From Muricea muricata (Eukaryota > Cnidaria > Anthozoa > Malacalcyonacea > Plexauridae), in contig OY979718.1 of NCBI GenBank assembly GCA_963855995.1, positions 33,644,559 through 33,708,558 on the forward strand: 64,000 bases of DNA, in the 5' to 3' direction. Both the position numbers and the translations under genes were made by a program. The first letter of the stretch is position 1. The number at the start of each line of letters is the position of its first letter. Shown here one piece after another: positions 1 through 14,500 of the stretch. The notes under the pieces are model-generated. The model saw only the letters and a list, made by a program, of their open reading frames with translations. It searched no databases and was not told where the DNA came from.

Positions 1-2362
1 GTTCCAGACTTGATGAGGGAAAATGTCGAAATTGCCGTACGCACTCGGTTTAAAGTTGTGGGCAAACTAGTTCACAAATCTGATTCCAGGAGGGTTTTCT
101 TTTTTTTATGCCTGCAAGCAGTATGTAAAAAAAAAACTAAAATCAAGACCATATATTTCTTTTTATTTGGGAAAAAACTGAATTTTCGATGAAATTTTAA
201 AAAAGGCCAAATTGATGCATTAAATAGTATTGTGGGCTCAATTTGCTGCCCACTAGGACATCGTGAAGAAATACTTTTTCACTCCGTGGTATAACAAAGC
301 AATCCTTTACCAACCTCTGATTATTTCATTAGATTATTTCTGATTCTTACGGTTATTGAAGCAAACAAGGTATTTTTGACACTATTTTATCGTGTAAAAA
401 AATCCTTGAAAGAAATCGTAGCAAACGTGTTTGCAAAGCTGAACAAAAGATATTAACGCAAAACAGTCGGTTATTTGGCTTAAAATCCGGGTTCTCACGA
501 TCCTTGAAAATCCTAGAAAGTCCTTGATTTGCAGAATACTGAAAATTCCAAAGCATGGAAAAAAAATTTTTCGTTTGACTTTAGTTGCAGTAGTGATTAG
601 ATTACACATCATCTTCTTAATTTCTATATAAAACTTGTAACCTGGTAAGGTGTGCATCCAGCAACCTCTGTAGAATAAAATTCAATTGAGTTGTACAGTA
701 TCTTCAGTTCAGCTTTGCTGGAACACCACGTAAATTTGGTACTGCAAACTTTCGATCCGCAAACTCAGATCTTTTCCAGTGCACGTTATGAAAATTCACA
801 CGTTCCTTTTTAGATACAGTGTCATGGGTCGCATTATAAAGGCCGGTTTCCACTTCAATCGTATCGTAGGGAAATGTAGCGTGTTTCATTGTGTTCATAT
901 CATTTGTTCTGCTTGACTGTTCACAAAACAGTGAAAAACGCTACGTTTCGCTACGATACGATTGAAGTGGAAAACGGGCTTTAGACCCGAAGAGGACCGG
1001 AACGTACGGTTCGAAAGCTTCACAAAGAAAAAATTATGTGGTGATTCTACAAAGCTGAACATACAAAATTGGCTGTTTTGACTCTTTTGTAATGCATGCC
1101 TGAAACATTTCTAGAAAATATTACCCCCAGTTTTATCATAAAACTATTACATTATCAAAAAGAGTGTATCTTCAAGTTGACTAAAATTGAATGGGTTATC
1201 AGAAAGTTCATAAAAATAAAACTACATAGAAGAAGTCATTATTACGGTCTCCCTGGCTTTTAAGCGGTTCCTCATGAGCTTTTCAAAAAGCGAAAAAGGC
1301 TCAAAAGGCACAAATTACCTGGGCACTTGTATGAAAATACGTTTTTAAACTCTTGTAACTCGACAAAGACGTGAAAAGTCAAGATATCCATAATGAAAGT
1401 AGTGATGACATGAATTATTTTTTACAAAGAACCTGAAATTTCTCTCGTCTTGACAATACTACTAGATCGATAGAAACGTGTTGTTTGGCGCCCACAAGAA
1501 ATTTGAACCCTGCCAGCATACTTATAAACACCAAACTAAATTGTCCCTCGCTAACTGTACCTCTCTGACCAGCAATATTGTTAGTATTTTTTTAAAAGTC
1601 TTATTTTTAGACTGCAGGTAGTTCAAAAAAGTTTATCCTTTAAAAGTCAAAAATCTAAATTCCAGTAAATCTTCATGGCTCGCGAGGGGCTTCACTAATT
1701 TGGACATGTTATGCAAATTTGAGTTTAAGAGTTTGGCAAAATTTCAATATGGTGATGTATGCAAATTTTGAATGTTATTATTCATCTCTTTAGAAGTTGA
1801 TTGTTTTTACGGTCCATGAACACGATTGTATTTGCATAACAGGACCAAATTGTCCTTCTGTCTGCACCAGTTTCACTGCCTGGTTGTAACTGTATCAAAC
1901 CTTGCCGTTTCGCGAGCTGTTACTCCAGTTAAGCGTATGGAGCTCACCGGTACTGGCTATGACGTATATCCTGTCGGAAGTGAACTTACAAGCGATAGAG
2001 CGATGCGATAAAATGGTAAAAGCAAATATATTAGAGCTGCTTTCATGACCGTACAATCAAATCGTGGAGTGGAATAATCTGTTTTGTGAGGGTTTCGAAA
2101 GTGGTTAAATCCTTGGGATTTGTTGTGAGGGTCCATACGTTTTGTGAAATCATTTAGAAGCATGCGTATGATGCGGCGCTGAGCCTGGCAAAACAGACAC
2201 ATTAGTCTGTCTAGCAACTAATAACACACAAAGAAGGGAGATTTACGTGCTGAATTTGTGATTAACTTCTCAAAATTTTCATCAACGAGCCGTTGAAAAC
2301 GGGAACTAAGACATTTCGGGAAGGCTGCAAATCTAATTGGAATCGAAACATGAATTGAGAGG
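1..2362. other. Upstream sequence before the SCHIP1-like gene; no gene seen
   Basis: No open frame here exceeds about 90 codons and none looks conserved. The stretch contains one palindromic element (838-982) and otherwise unremarkable AT-rich sequence. The part just before 2363 should hold the 5' UTR and promoter of the SCHIP1-like gene, but I see no convincing TATA box or initiator and do not mark one. Confidence 0.5.
838..982. mobile_element. Palindromic MITE-like element
   Basis: The left arm (from AAAGGCCGG through the run CTTCAATCGTATCGTAG) is matched in inverse orientation by the right arm, which ends in AACGGGCTTT. The arms are about 32 nt with few mismatches, around a loop of roughly 80 nt. 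There is no coding capacity. The size and long terminal inverted repeats fit a non-autonomous DNA transposon. No clear target duplication is visible, so the family is not assigned. Confidence 0.7.
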
Positions 2363-2542
2363 ATGAGAGATCCAATGAATGGCGCCGGCGTCTCGATCTT
2401 CAATGGAGGCGAAGAGAACGTGGACGATCGGGCAAGCGACGAATTGAACGATCTACTGAATAGCAAGGTTCACATTTTAGAACAGCCTAATATGGGAGCC
2501 CTTCGCAAGGCAAGATTGGAACGGGACAGAACAGCGATGAAG
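2363..2542 (+). CDS. SCHIP1: SCHIP1-like exon 1
   Basis: It encodes residues 1-60, acidic and without a recognised domain, ending ...RDRTAMK in phase 0 before the donor GTATGT. A stop two codons upstream of the neighbouring sequence (TGA at 2351) sets this ATG as the first possible start in frame. Confidence 0.85.
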
Positions 2543-5500
2543 GTATGTCAGACATGTATTTTGTCTATAACAGGGGCGCGGGCAAGTGACAGTGGGAATA
2601 GTTGATAAATATTTTAAGTGATGGATGTTGATATATTGATATGATGTTGACACACTGGTGGCTGACAGCGTCGCCAAAGGTTGCCTTGCCTTTATTCGAC
2701 CCTGCTTCACCCTGCTTCACGCTGTGTGTACGCTTACAGCCTCGTAAATGCAGCATTATTTGGCGATTTCTTTTGTTGGCATGCGTCGCGAAATTGACAT
2801 CCCGTCTTTACATTTCGTTTTCCGGTGGCAGCGCGTGTACCGCTTCGATACTGAGCCGTAATTGTCTCAATTATAGCTTCTCATATATCAATACTGGTGA
2901 ATGACTTCGTTTTCTTATTCATTGCCAATTCGGCAGCATTGTTCTCGCGTGAATTTTAAATAAAAAGCTAACTGACAGACACGGCTTCGTTTTAGTGGCA
3001 GTGATTTCGGGAATGGGAAACAATGGCTTTTCAAAAGAAAGGTCAACTAGCATTAAATATAAGCTCCTCGTATATCAAACTAACAAATACTTGTTATAAA
3101 AGGTTGTTTTATTTTTCCTTCTTTTCTCGCTTGCGCTGGCGTTACCCGCGGAACTATGACTCCGGAGTTGGTACAACACGTTGGAAGCATTGACTTTTCG
3201 TAAATAAACCTCTCGAGAGTATTCCAGTTTATTCAGATGTAAGGGTTTTAATACTTAATTTCTGACCACGCTGACGTGCTACTGTGGTTATTTACCGAAG
3301 TTCAGCTGTTTTTAGCTAGCGGGACTGACGTTTCATCCTAAAATATCTTCTTAACTGATTGAGGTCGTTTCCATTTCCTCCTTTGATTGAAGCAATTAAG
3401 CAGCAGACTGGCATTGTTGTACGTAATTGTCAGTGAGCCATATGCATGAATTTTAAAATCTGTCCATACTTGTATGTAAATGTAAATATAGTGAAAAAAA
3501 GTGGTGTGTAGAGACAGGTCTGGCTGTAGTGTCTTTTTCATGATATATCAAGCATTCTGTATATGTAACTAAATTACAGAGTGCAGAAGCTTTTGTTGTA
3601 AATAAGACAATGCTCATAGTATTTCCCTGAATGGTAATGTGTATGTTCTGAAGAAGTGTAATGCTGATATAAAATCCTTAAGTAAAATACTTGAGTGCTT
3701 GACAAAGCCCTGTGGGCATGCCAGGAAGTTTTGTATGTGTGGGCAGATTTGTAAAACTGAATGTTCAGATAGCACATAATTAGCAATATGCCAACAATGA
3801 ACAAAATATTGAAATTGTTTGTTATGTACAATGCCTGATAGGGTTTACATGTTGTGTTCTTGCCTGACTTTCCTTTATTGCACAATTTCTGCAATTTTAT
3901 GGCATTTAGATTGCAGTGTGTATTAGACCATGATGTGTAAAATTCTGAAGAGATGAATGTTTTAGCAAAGGAATGATATATTTGTTGTATCAACAGATTT
4001 CCATTGCTATCATGTTGTTTCAGGATTCTGCATGCAGCTGAATTGCATTATTATTTTTGAGTTCTTTGCAATTTTAATTGTCATAGAATTACATGCTTAA
4101 GTTTCAGTATGTGTGCTAGTCTGGTGAAGTAGCTCTGCTATGCCAGATTGAACAGATTATTGCCAGATTGAGTGTATTATAGTTATTCATTTCTTTAGAA
4201 ATTGATTGTGTTCATGGTCAATCAGCATTGAAATATTTGCATAGTATACTAAATCACGTGGTTGGCATGCTACTGTTTGGTTTGGTTACATCTCATCATG
4301 GAATACAGTAATAGGCTTCTCTTGTCATGACACTGTATATTTATATAGTCCTGGGAAGTATTTTTGGTGTATTTTGATGCACTTGCCTTTTGCCTTGATG
4401 ATAATTGCTGGCTTAGTGTGCTTTAGCTTATTATATATTTCTCACTTTTGGTGTCAATGGAATTGCCTTGAAGAGGGGGGGGGGGGGGGGGAAGGGAGGG
4501 TGCTCTCAAGTAGCACTGCAAGTAGAATAATATTTTCATCACTATACAAATCATATGGTACTTTGTAGGTTGTTGCTAAAACAACTTCAGTACAAATTAA
4601 GTTACAATTGTGTAAAGCATTTAAACTATTTTAGCCATGCATACAAATATACACATATATGCTTTATTTACTCATATTGATTTATTGAGTTTATTTTTAT
4701 CTCATTTGCATACTAAGTCAGAATATCTGAATAAATACATATTTAGTTTACATTCTTGACATTCCTGTTACACATGTGGCAGGTCTTGTAGTGTAGTGTT
4801 TTAAGAAGTTGAACTGTGGCTAGGCAGGATGCTAGTAAGTGGAAGTGGATTTACCCGAATCAAAACTTTACAAATAGTGGCTTCCAGTGATTCTCAGTGA
4901 AAAATTTGACAACCATTTGTCAATTCTGAAAGTCATGTAAAGGCATGGTGGGAAAATGAAGTTTCGAGCATTCTCAGGAAAGGAATATTTTATTTGAGTA
5001 CTTTTTGTTACAAATCACATTCTATCTGTATGTAAAACAGAGCACATAATTGTATAATACAGTCCAACTTTTTACTAGAATGCATTTCAGGCATCAAGCA
5101 AAAAACGACTGAAAAAAGACGCCATAAAAACACCCAAGAGCACAAAGCTTTTACAAAATCGAGCAAAGAAAATAACCTCCTCTCTCATGCTTACCTTTCA
5201 ACAGACAGCGATTAAGCAATTTGTTTCATTGTTTAACATTTCTCTCGTACATTGAAGGCAATAATTTCTTAACTCGTAATTTCAAGACTTTCATGTAAAT
5301 ATATATATATTTCATGTAAATTAAGGCTCAAGAAAGCAAGCTGTTTTTTGGTTCTCCAATCAGTATAGTTCATGTTTTTTTTCTGTGCAGTTGAAAGAAA
5401 GAAAACGCTTAGTCTTTACTGCAAGGGAAGCTATTTTTTGGACGGCATTCAAATTTTGAATTTGTTTAAAATTTGTGCGAAAAGTACAGTCCAATTCTTG

Positions 5501-8500
5501 AGAAGAGATTGGAGATTAGGACGTTTCAGACGTTTCTACACTAGATTCCCAAACATGTACCTTGCACATTCACTGAAATTGCTTCGAACATTTCTGCTAT
5601 ATTTTAGGGTTTGGGTTAGGGTTAACTTGCACCTACACGTGCAAAAAGGATCGTTAAGTATATAGATAAAGTACAGTGGGGGCCACTACAGTAGGGGTAC
5701 CCTAGTGCTCAGAAACGATGAGTTGCAGTTGCGGAACCATTATTGCATCCTGAAAAATGTTTATATAAATAAGCAATTGTCATAGAGAAGTGACGGAGAC
5801 GTAGTGAGCGATCATGGTGCCAGGTCGACTTGAAAACATAAATAGTTGAGGAAACATCTAGACTAGGATGAAGTTTTATTCATGTTGGGAATAAGTAGTC
5901 TTACAAATTATAAATACCGTAAGATTCTTCAAAGGCGTGCTGTGCCATCTCGGAAAAAGCTGGATATGGATATGGATGGTTACAGTGTAACCTGTGTGAA
6001 CTGTGTTTAAAAAATTTTAACGCCGAGATGATTTTGTGCCCACGCATGTATTTGCATCTCATTGTCCTGAGGGTATTTGTTCTCCTAAAAGCATAATAGA
6101 TGAAAAGCGAGTACAAGATGTCTGTATTTAATTGCATGTTCACTTGACATGATCTCCATATTTCCATTGTGATTTGAAGTGATATAAATTTTGTATGAAA
6201 CGACGTTGAAACAACAATTTAATATCAGCTGGACTCGTACTTGTGGCGCCTACCGTACGTGATCAATATCCTGAGTCTGAGACATATCCTCCGATTTCAC
6301 TTGATCACTTTCGAAATCATTTTTCACAACTTTGTTCTAAATATAAACTTATATAGGTACGCAGACATGCTTCTTAACCTTGGCACCGACCCACTCCAAA
6401 CTTTGCACTTTGGCATGTACAATAATATAACGATAACTTTCTGGGAAAAAATAATAGTTAATGTACCGTATCTTTATAGACAGTAAGGGCCTGTTCATAT
6501 GGGCAGAAGTTATCTCGGTTCCCGAGAAAACATTTCGACAGGTCAAATAATGTTGTTCTGTTCATATGGAGAAATGTTTTCCCGCTTACCGGGAAAACTT
6601 CTTCCCATATGAACAGGCCATCAGGCCCTAAAAACCTCAAGCACTGACGTCAAAACAGTTTTTCACTCAAATATTCAAAATGAATGTTTGACAGATTGAA
6701 ATTCGATCACACTTTTAGCGAATAAAGTAGGAAATAAAAAATTAACAGGAGCGTACTGTTGGCTAGCCTCTTTAACTACGATTTTTATAATTTATCTTTC
6801 GAAAATACGCATGCAAAAACTCCGAATTTTCAACTCTGCATGTAAAATTTTCAATACTGAAGGCCGTATTTCAGGTGGGATTAAATTTCAGTAGTTTTGA
6901 TTCATGTGATACAGTAGGTCAGTGACTCAGTGGTGTATGTCTTTGATGGCTGATGACCGTTGATCTAAAAACGGATAACCTGAATAGAGTTTCTATACGT
7001 ACAAAAATCGTCGAACACCCGATTCTTGGCACCACTTATGGCCGTAAACAATGACCCCAAATCGGTGAATATTGACAAAATATCAACTGTTCTACAAATT
7101 CACTACTATTTACTATTATTCACAACTAAATTTGAATGTTAAGTAGCTCAAAACTCTGAGCAAATTGCTCAGATACAGGTATACGATCGGGTGTGCGAAA
7201 TCAAAAGTGGCCATGATTTTTGTACGTATAGAAACTCTGCTTAGGTTATATATTTTCAGGTCAATGCTGATGACTGAGCACTTTAATTAGATTTTCCGTA
7301 AAAAAACAATATTTTGTGCCGTGCTACATGACCTCGCTGCATGTGGTATGCTTCATGTTTGAACGTGAAGTTTGGGATTAAAAATGGAAAGGCACTAGGG
7401 TTCGTACACAATAACACAAATAGTCGAACTGTGAATGTGTTTCAATTGAGAAGGGTAAGTCGACTTTACTGCGGAACAAAATCTATGAAATAGTTTATGA
7501 AATTTTTAACACGCCCCCAGGAAATTAATACGCAGTCCCATGACGTGTCTGGATTTGTTGCGTTTTTATCGTTCGCACGTATACAGGGCTGTGTTTTATG
7601 AAGATCATCTTTGGTGAAGACTGGCCGAGATAGCTACTGAACGTCAATCACGATCACCTTTTCGTGGTCAACGTAGTTGCGATCGCGCTTTTGGGCACGC
7701 AAAGGACTGAGATTTAAGACGTTGTACAGCTCATTCAATTTCCACCATCTTTGAACTTTACACTCGGAGTTCTCGTTGCATGCAGCTATGCTTGGAGTTC
7801 AGTGTCAATTCTATCAATTGTAATTCGTATTACCAAGATTATTCCAAACTACTGTATCCTGTCGTGTTTTCCCGTGGAATGAAACCAGAGCACGCAAGCA
7901 AAATCTAGAACTTTCAGCAAAGCATGATTGTTTGTGGTTACTATACACGTTTTCATCAGATGTGTGGGCGTGAATGGCGTATCGGCGAGAAAGTGTTTGC
8001 GAGTTTGAAAGAAACTTTAGTCGTGTAACAGTGATACCCAACACCTCAAATTCGAGAAACGACGGCACTATCACACTATTTCCGCAATCTGGTATTAATA
8101 GTAAAGTTATTACCTAACCCTTACCATCCCTACCCCCAAACGCTTTGCATCTACCTTTACACCTGCCATCTATACACCTTAACACCTATACCTGTCCCTG
8201 AACCGTTACGTATAACCATACCAAAACCTTGACCCTTATCTATACCCTCAAACTACTATACATCTAGCCTTACATGCATGTAGCCCCACGACTACCATAC
8301 ACGAATGACGCGAATTCGTATTAGTAGAATCTTACTATTATACTGTTGCAAATGCTGTAATTTGATTGGCTACTCATTAGTACTCAACTCCCTATCTAGT
8401 TATCGTTAGGTAGCAAGTAGTAGAAAATGGTGTATTTTTTCTCCAATTCAAAGACAATTTGTAGGGTTTTTTTAACAAAATGGATTTAGAATTATTTTTA

Positions 8501-11500
8501 TCCCTGATTCTACTAAAACAATGTTGATTCGGGCTTCGCCAACATCAACTATCACCGCACAGAAATATTGAGCTCGTAATCTTATTGTTAAATCGCTACC
8601 CCTTAGCCCTTGATAAAATAAAAATAGAGATTTTTGGGTACAGAGAATCCGAGCCTACATGAGTGATAAGTCCGCTGACAAATCCGCCTGCATAATAACG
8701 TGAGATCCTCAACTCAGCAAAAAGCTCTCTTGTAGAGTTGCACAAGACCTACAAAGCCACTTCCAGCTGCAACATTCTCACAAACAATCAACGTCGACAA
8801 ACATTGATAACACAGCAATAATTCGAAGTGTATTTCGTAATGCTAAGAATGTCAAATGTTTCTTATTCAATATATTCCCGGTGCATATAACAAAGACAGC
8901 TTTGTGGTTATCTTTGTATTGCTAACCCACACTTCTGTTATTTGGCACTTGACGTTTCAAGTAGCAGAAAGAAGAGCACTTCATTGAATTCCATTCGGTC
9001 TCTGTTTTCCTTGTTTGCACTTGAAATCGTCCGCTATGTTAGATTTTTGTCAAGTCTTAACCGCAATTAATACAAACAGTTATGTTTTGAAGCGTGGGCT
9101 GAACGTTTGAGGACGTTCAATTTGAAACTTTCGAGTACATGCGGTGTAATTATCCTCACACAAACTGTCGCCTACAAACGTCTACTCATGTGCATAATTT
9201 GGTAAAGGCTAAGCTAAAGTCTAGGGATTTCTGTTGCTTGGGTGTTGGTCCGAGTTACGAAAATCTGTACAGCGATAGTTTGACCAGCGAAAACATCTGC
9301 AACCTTATCACACCGAACTAAGCTCGGTGCAAACTGAAACACAAAAATTAAGCTGTGTTTTAATTAACTGTTTTTAGTAAAGGTAGTCTGACCAGCGAAA
9401 ACGTGCGCGTCTTTATCACACTGAACTGAGCTCGGTTAAAATGAAGACACAGAAGTTAAACTGTAATTCAATAGTACCGAAAAAGAATATTCTCCTTCAT
9501 GAACTCTATTTTCAGCAGGGCGCTAGGCAGTTGGCTGTGTGATAGCGAATGACCTCAGTGCTGGTTTGTTCCTTTTTTATCCGGATACGCAGGGAGGGAA
9601 CTGGTAACCAGGTCGCGCGTGGTTTCTATGATATTAACCTTCACTATACTTGGTTATTGCGTGCCCTCATTGATATTTTTATTTCAATCAGCCTAAAAAC
9701 TGACGAAGTTTTAAAAGCAAAAACTAGGATTACTTAATACTTAACTATTACTGTCGCACTATGGCATCGCGGGCCTTTTATTGTTTACATTCTGGTGGTC
9801 TTTAGGTGTGCTTCAGGCTTACAGCAACATTTTTCCACACTGCTTTAAATTGCCTGGAAACATGTAAATTAAAAGTGATCTTTGGATGAAGTGCGACAAA
9901 TACTCCAAAGTGCTGAGTGGTTACGATTATTTTTTTATCATTTTTAGGTCCTCAGTCCGTCAGTTGCTAATCATGTTCTTCGAAGGGTGCGTTAAATTCA
10001 ACTTTTTTCAGTCATTAGTTCACTGCATGGAGCATAATTTCTGTAGTGAATAATTGTTTTCAAGCATTTTGATTGGTTGCCTGACCAGTAAATATGAGGC
10101 ATTATTTGACGTTTTATACTTTTGCCAAAATTAACAAATAGAGAAAAATTGCATTAATACAAAGTCAAAGAGTATAAACAAACTGTAATGTTAAACTATC
10201 TCAAGGTAATAATAGATCGTCTACAAATAACTTATTAGATACTTTTTCACGATTTAAAAATTACAAGTAAACTTTAGTCTTTTAGAAGTTTCCGAAATAA
10301 ACTGTTCTCATTAAAGAATTTAATTTTATAATTGTTTTACCAAACAAATTATACTAAAACAATTATTCGCCTCAGCCTCAGTGATTATGGTGAATATTCA
10401 CTTCGACTTCGTCTTGGTGAATATTCATCAAAATTCACATCGCCTTCGATGAATAATTGTTATAATTATATCTATTCCATTCCATTTATTTATTGCAATA
10501 GACGCCGCAATTATATTTTCCTTCAGTGGTGAAAAAGATGTACACGATTTTGATTAAAAAGCGGTAAAACAAACGCTTTGTTTACAGTTTAACTTATGCT
10601 CAGAAGATGCCCAGAAGAGAATATATAACATGTTAAGATTACCAAACTACATCTCATTTGAATTAATTAAACTACATGTATTGAAAACTCTCGCTTTTTT
10701 CTTGTACTTTGAAAAGGATTTGAAACGGGAAAATTTGTAAGAATGTAGAAAAATTATCCGTGTTCAACATGATGTAGTTTTTGTTTTAGTATCGTGGTCA
10801 ATTTCTACTATATTTGTATGTTTTTAAAGTGTTTGCCTTAACGGCAGACAATTTATTTACATTTAGTTGCCAACCTTGGGAATATATTAAACTAATAATA
10901 CTACACGAACGTCGCGCGAGACAAACCGACTGTCGCACAAGAAAAAAAAACAATTCCGCGAGTTTCTGACAGCTGTAAGAGGAATATTATACACAAGATT
11001 AATTTATTTAAGGTTAAAAACCACGATTTCTGGGCCACCTATGAATAAAAAGAGATAAAAAAAACTTTGATATTCTGATATTTCAATAGAGCCCGATGAA
11101 AAAGGAAGAAGAAGCAGCCGTTTGTATACAGCGTCACTTCAGAGGCTACGTGGGACGTAAAGAATATCTGAAGCTGTTGTATGAGCAATTTGAAAAAGTA
11201 CGGAGTAAAAGTTTGAAACCAATTTACTGTCAAGTGCAAATGCGCATGTTTTTTCTTCCTAAAATTCGTCCGAAAAGTGCAGAGAAGATTAGAACAATAC
11301 TTGACATTAAATTGTCAGAAAAATAGAGAAAAGATTTACACGGTCAGACCGGTTTCACTGAAGAAGGTTACAAAATTCTGCCTTGACTTATTTTTCATGT
11401 CTTATGTCAAAGTTTACTTAACTAAGTTTGGAGCTGCCACTTTGAATGTTCTCCGTTCTTCTGAGTGTATTGAGTGCACTTCTGTGTGAAAATATACTTC

Positions 11501-14500
11501 TGTGTATAATATTTTTTCACATTTTAGGATGAGGCTGAAAGATTCGAAAAGATTAGGCAACAAGTTGAGGAAGGACAAATCATTGTCGATAAGTAAGTTT
11601 GAATTTCGATATTTCATTTTAGTGATAATAGCAATAGTAAAAATAACTGTGACACGTATTGGCGAGTTACTAGATACTAATACGGGTAATAAGTAAGGAG
11701 GCGAGCAGTAAGTAAGAGAGGAAAAGTGCTAATCCTACTTGCAACACAGTCTCGAGTTCTGGGATCAGTTGTTTGAAGGCTGGATTGCGCTGTCCATGGA
11801 ATAGGGATTTTTTAAAGCTTCCTAAAACACGTACCTCCTTCACTGGTCTTACACAGATGAAACTTTAATATTTTAAAGTTGACAATTGTCTGGCCCCTAA
11901 CGCACTCTTGCCCATCTAATTACAAGGCGCATTAGTTTGGAGTTTATCCTAACTCGGCATGTTCTTAGCCATCCAGCCGTCTTTTTGACGGTCATCTTAA
12001 AATTTGAGCGAGAACCTCTTCCCTTATATTTATGTAACCATGTTGGTATTTTCGCAAGTAAGTAAATATACAATGCAAAATTTGCCTATTGAAAGTAACA
12101 TATGTGGAAGAAAGTCAACGCTGAAAAGGGAAGGGGTAGAATCAAAGTTCATTGAAAAATATAAACCCGTGCTCAACATGTTAGCATTCTTTACCGCATG
12201 GAAACGGAGTACACTCTAGCTGGAGTAAACAAATGGCTCGATTATTAAGGCGCGGGATTATTAAGGTAGTGCCGACTGTGTATTCTTCGTGAAGCAACTT
12301 TTTTTTATTTTTCTGCAGTTATCATTTGAAGCAAGAAATGGATGAAAATGATTGTTTGAGAAGGAATAAACGGAGACAAGAAAACTGTAGTGCTGTGACG
12401 TATGTATTGAGCTTTAAAGCGTGTGCACCTAAGAGATGAACTGAATTGATGTCGATTCGTAGAATTTTACAAAAATTAATAACTATGATAACCTTGATAA
12501 CTGCGCACAATAAATACCTAAATTTAGTACACCTAATTTTTTCTTCATCACAAATTTTGTTCGTACAATTTCGCTTGGTGTACAAGTTGGCCTTTTTCTG
12601 GGTTGAGCAGGCGTTTTAACAAGGTGCCTTAGTCTTGCTTATTTTTCTCTTCAGAATTCAAAGAGTTTGGAGGGAATATTCGGAAAGAATGCACAATAAA
12701 ATTGCTGGTTTGAAAAAACGCCGCAGCGAGGGCATGTTAAAGAATGGCGACCGTGACACGTACTCTTTCGCAGTATCGCCATTTGAAGATGACTTTTACG
12801 AGGAAGATCTCTTCCAAAATCACGCCGAATGTGATGATCACATTAAAAACAGTCCGGATAACGAATCCGAAGATGAACGTGAATATGTAGAATGTGAACA
12901 TAGGCCCGAACTCAATGGTAGTTATTTAAGAGGGTTTTCGGTGAACTCCGAATCTTCGGACTTGAACAAAGAGCTCCCTCCGTCCAGTACGGACTGGGAG
13001 TCCATCGATCATAGGCTTAACTCAACTGGTATACAACCCACAGACTCGCAATATTCGCCTGATCCAAAGGTTATTAACAGACTGTCGACTGGACCGGATT
13101 ACTTACAGTTGTGTTTCGCAGATGATAATGCGTTGTCCGACGAAGGGGAGAGCCATCAAGAAGAAGCGGAAATCAAGGAGTATGTTATAAAGGATTATTC
13201 TGGTAGCAAATCAGAAGACGAAAAAAAACGCGACTCAGGGTGTATATTAAAAGACGAGGGGCTCAATCTAGAGCCGGTTGAAGTGAAAATAATCGATCCT
13301 GAGGAACTTGAGAGCACAGAAATATCTGAGGAAGAGACTACCCAAGTTTTACTGCAGCTAGAGTCTGTTAGCGAACCTCATATTGACGAGAAACAATCTG
13401 ATTTACTCAGGAAAAAACTTGAAAGATTCAGCATTCGACATCTCGAGACTCAAATTAGGGATCTCAAACTGAGAGTTAAAGGTAAACCTTTTGTTTTTGT
13501 CTTCAAAACTGAAACGCTGTATACAATGCGATCGGATGCTTATACGTATTGTAGTAGAACACTTTTTACGTGTTCAAATTAATTCGACATGAAAAGGCCA
13601 TCAGAGGGAAATTTTAAAATGTATGATGATTAATCGGCTGACACTAGTCATGGTAGTTTTTAAAATGTATCCTAGCTGTCCGATTCGTGCCATTCTACGG
13701 TGTTCGTACCAAGCCATATCCCCCTCCCGCCTCAAAAAGGCCTTGTTAAAGACCTGCTCTTGGTTAAAGAAATTTATCAACTTCTTCCATTAACGTTAAG
13801 CAGATGCTGAAGCGAAACGAAATCGTGGTATTTTCATAAACACATCTATAGTATTCTTAGGCCAAGTAAAGAAAATCAGTAGTTTATCGTCCGAATTTTT
13901 AAAAACATGGAGAAAGCGGGCACTTTAGTTTTTTTATTTTCTATGTATGAAAACCATTTTAATACACGCCAATGTAATTGCACTCGAGATATTCCGATTT
14001 CCAAAGGGTTGTTACCATATTCAAGAGTTGTCACCGGATTCAAGAGTTTTTACTTTGCCTTATTGCATGTCGATATTAGAAATACAAAGAACTTAAAATG
14101 TACTAAGTTATTAGGAAACAGTCCCAATGATGATGAATTACTTTACATCTGGAATTACCGCCTGAATGTGAGTGATGACAACTAATTCTGAGGGTCTGCC
14201 ATACAGCATCGATTTCGGCACACGACGTCTCTCGGGACGAACCTTCCTTTGAACTAATAGCCCAAACACGAGTTGGGGGATTTCCTCCGATTTCCAAACG
14301 CCGAGAGGTGTTGAAATTTTTTGACAAACTTCGAGTTGTTTTAAAATCGAAGAAAGTCTTCCTAACGAAGTATTTGAACGCACTTCTAAAACCAACGAGT
14401 ATTTTGCGACAAACTCAAGGAAAAAGCTGGCCTAGTTTATGTAATTTCTTCCTTCGATTTCCAAACTTTGTTCAACTATATTGATTTTCTTTGTACTTGC

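Larger units (their letters stand above)
2543..11089 (+). other. Intron 1 of the SCHIP1-like gene (8.5 kb)
   Basis: This is non-coding. It contains a G homopolymer (about 4476-4491), short (TA)n runs, inverted-repeat elements at 6484-6630 and 6975-7249, a C-rich degenerate stretch (8105-8300) and a local 110-bp tandem duplication (9277-9468). No open frame in it resembles a known protein. It may also hold promoters for shorter isoforms, but none can be pointed to. Confidence 0.6.

Noticed and set aside
3574-3993. 139-codon minus-strand frame in SCHIP1 intron 1
   Set aside because: It is AT-rich, with a His/Tyr/Cys-rich translation, no recognisable similarity and no supporting splice sites.
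4476-4491. G homopolymer, with similar G or C runs near 50778, 52384 and 53360
   Set aside because: These are simple low-complexity runs in introns or flanks, with no associated structure.
8105-8300. C-rich ACCTAACCCTTACC-like stretch considered as satellite or telomeric repeat
   Set aside because: There is no constant period; it looks like degenerate low-complexity sequence.
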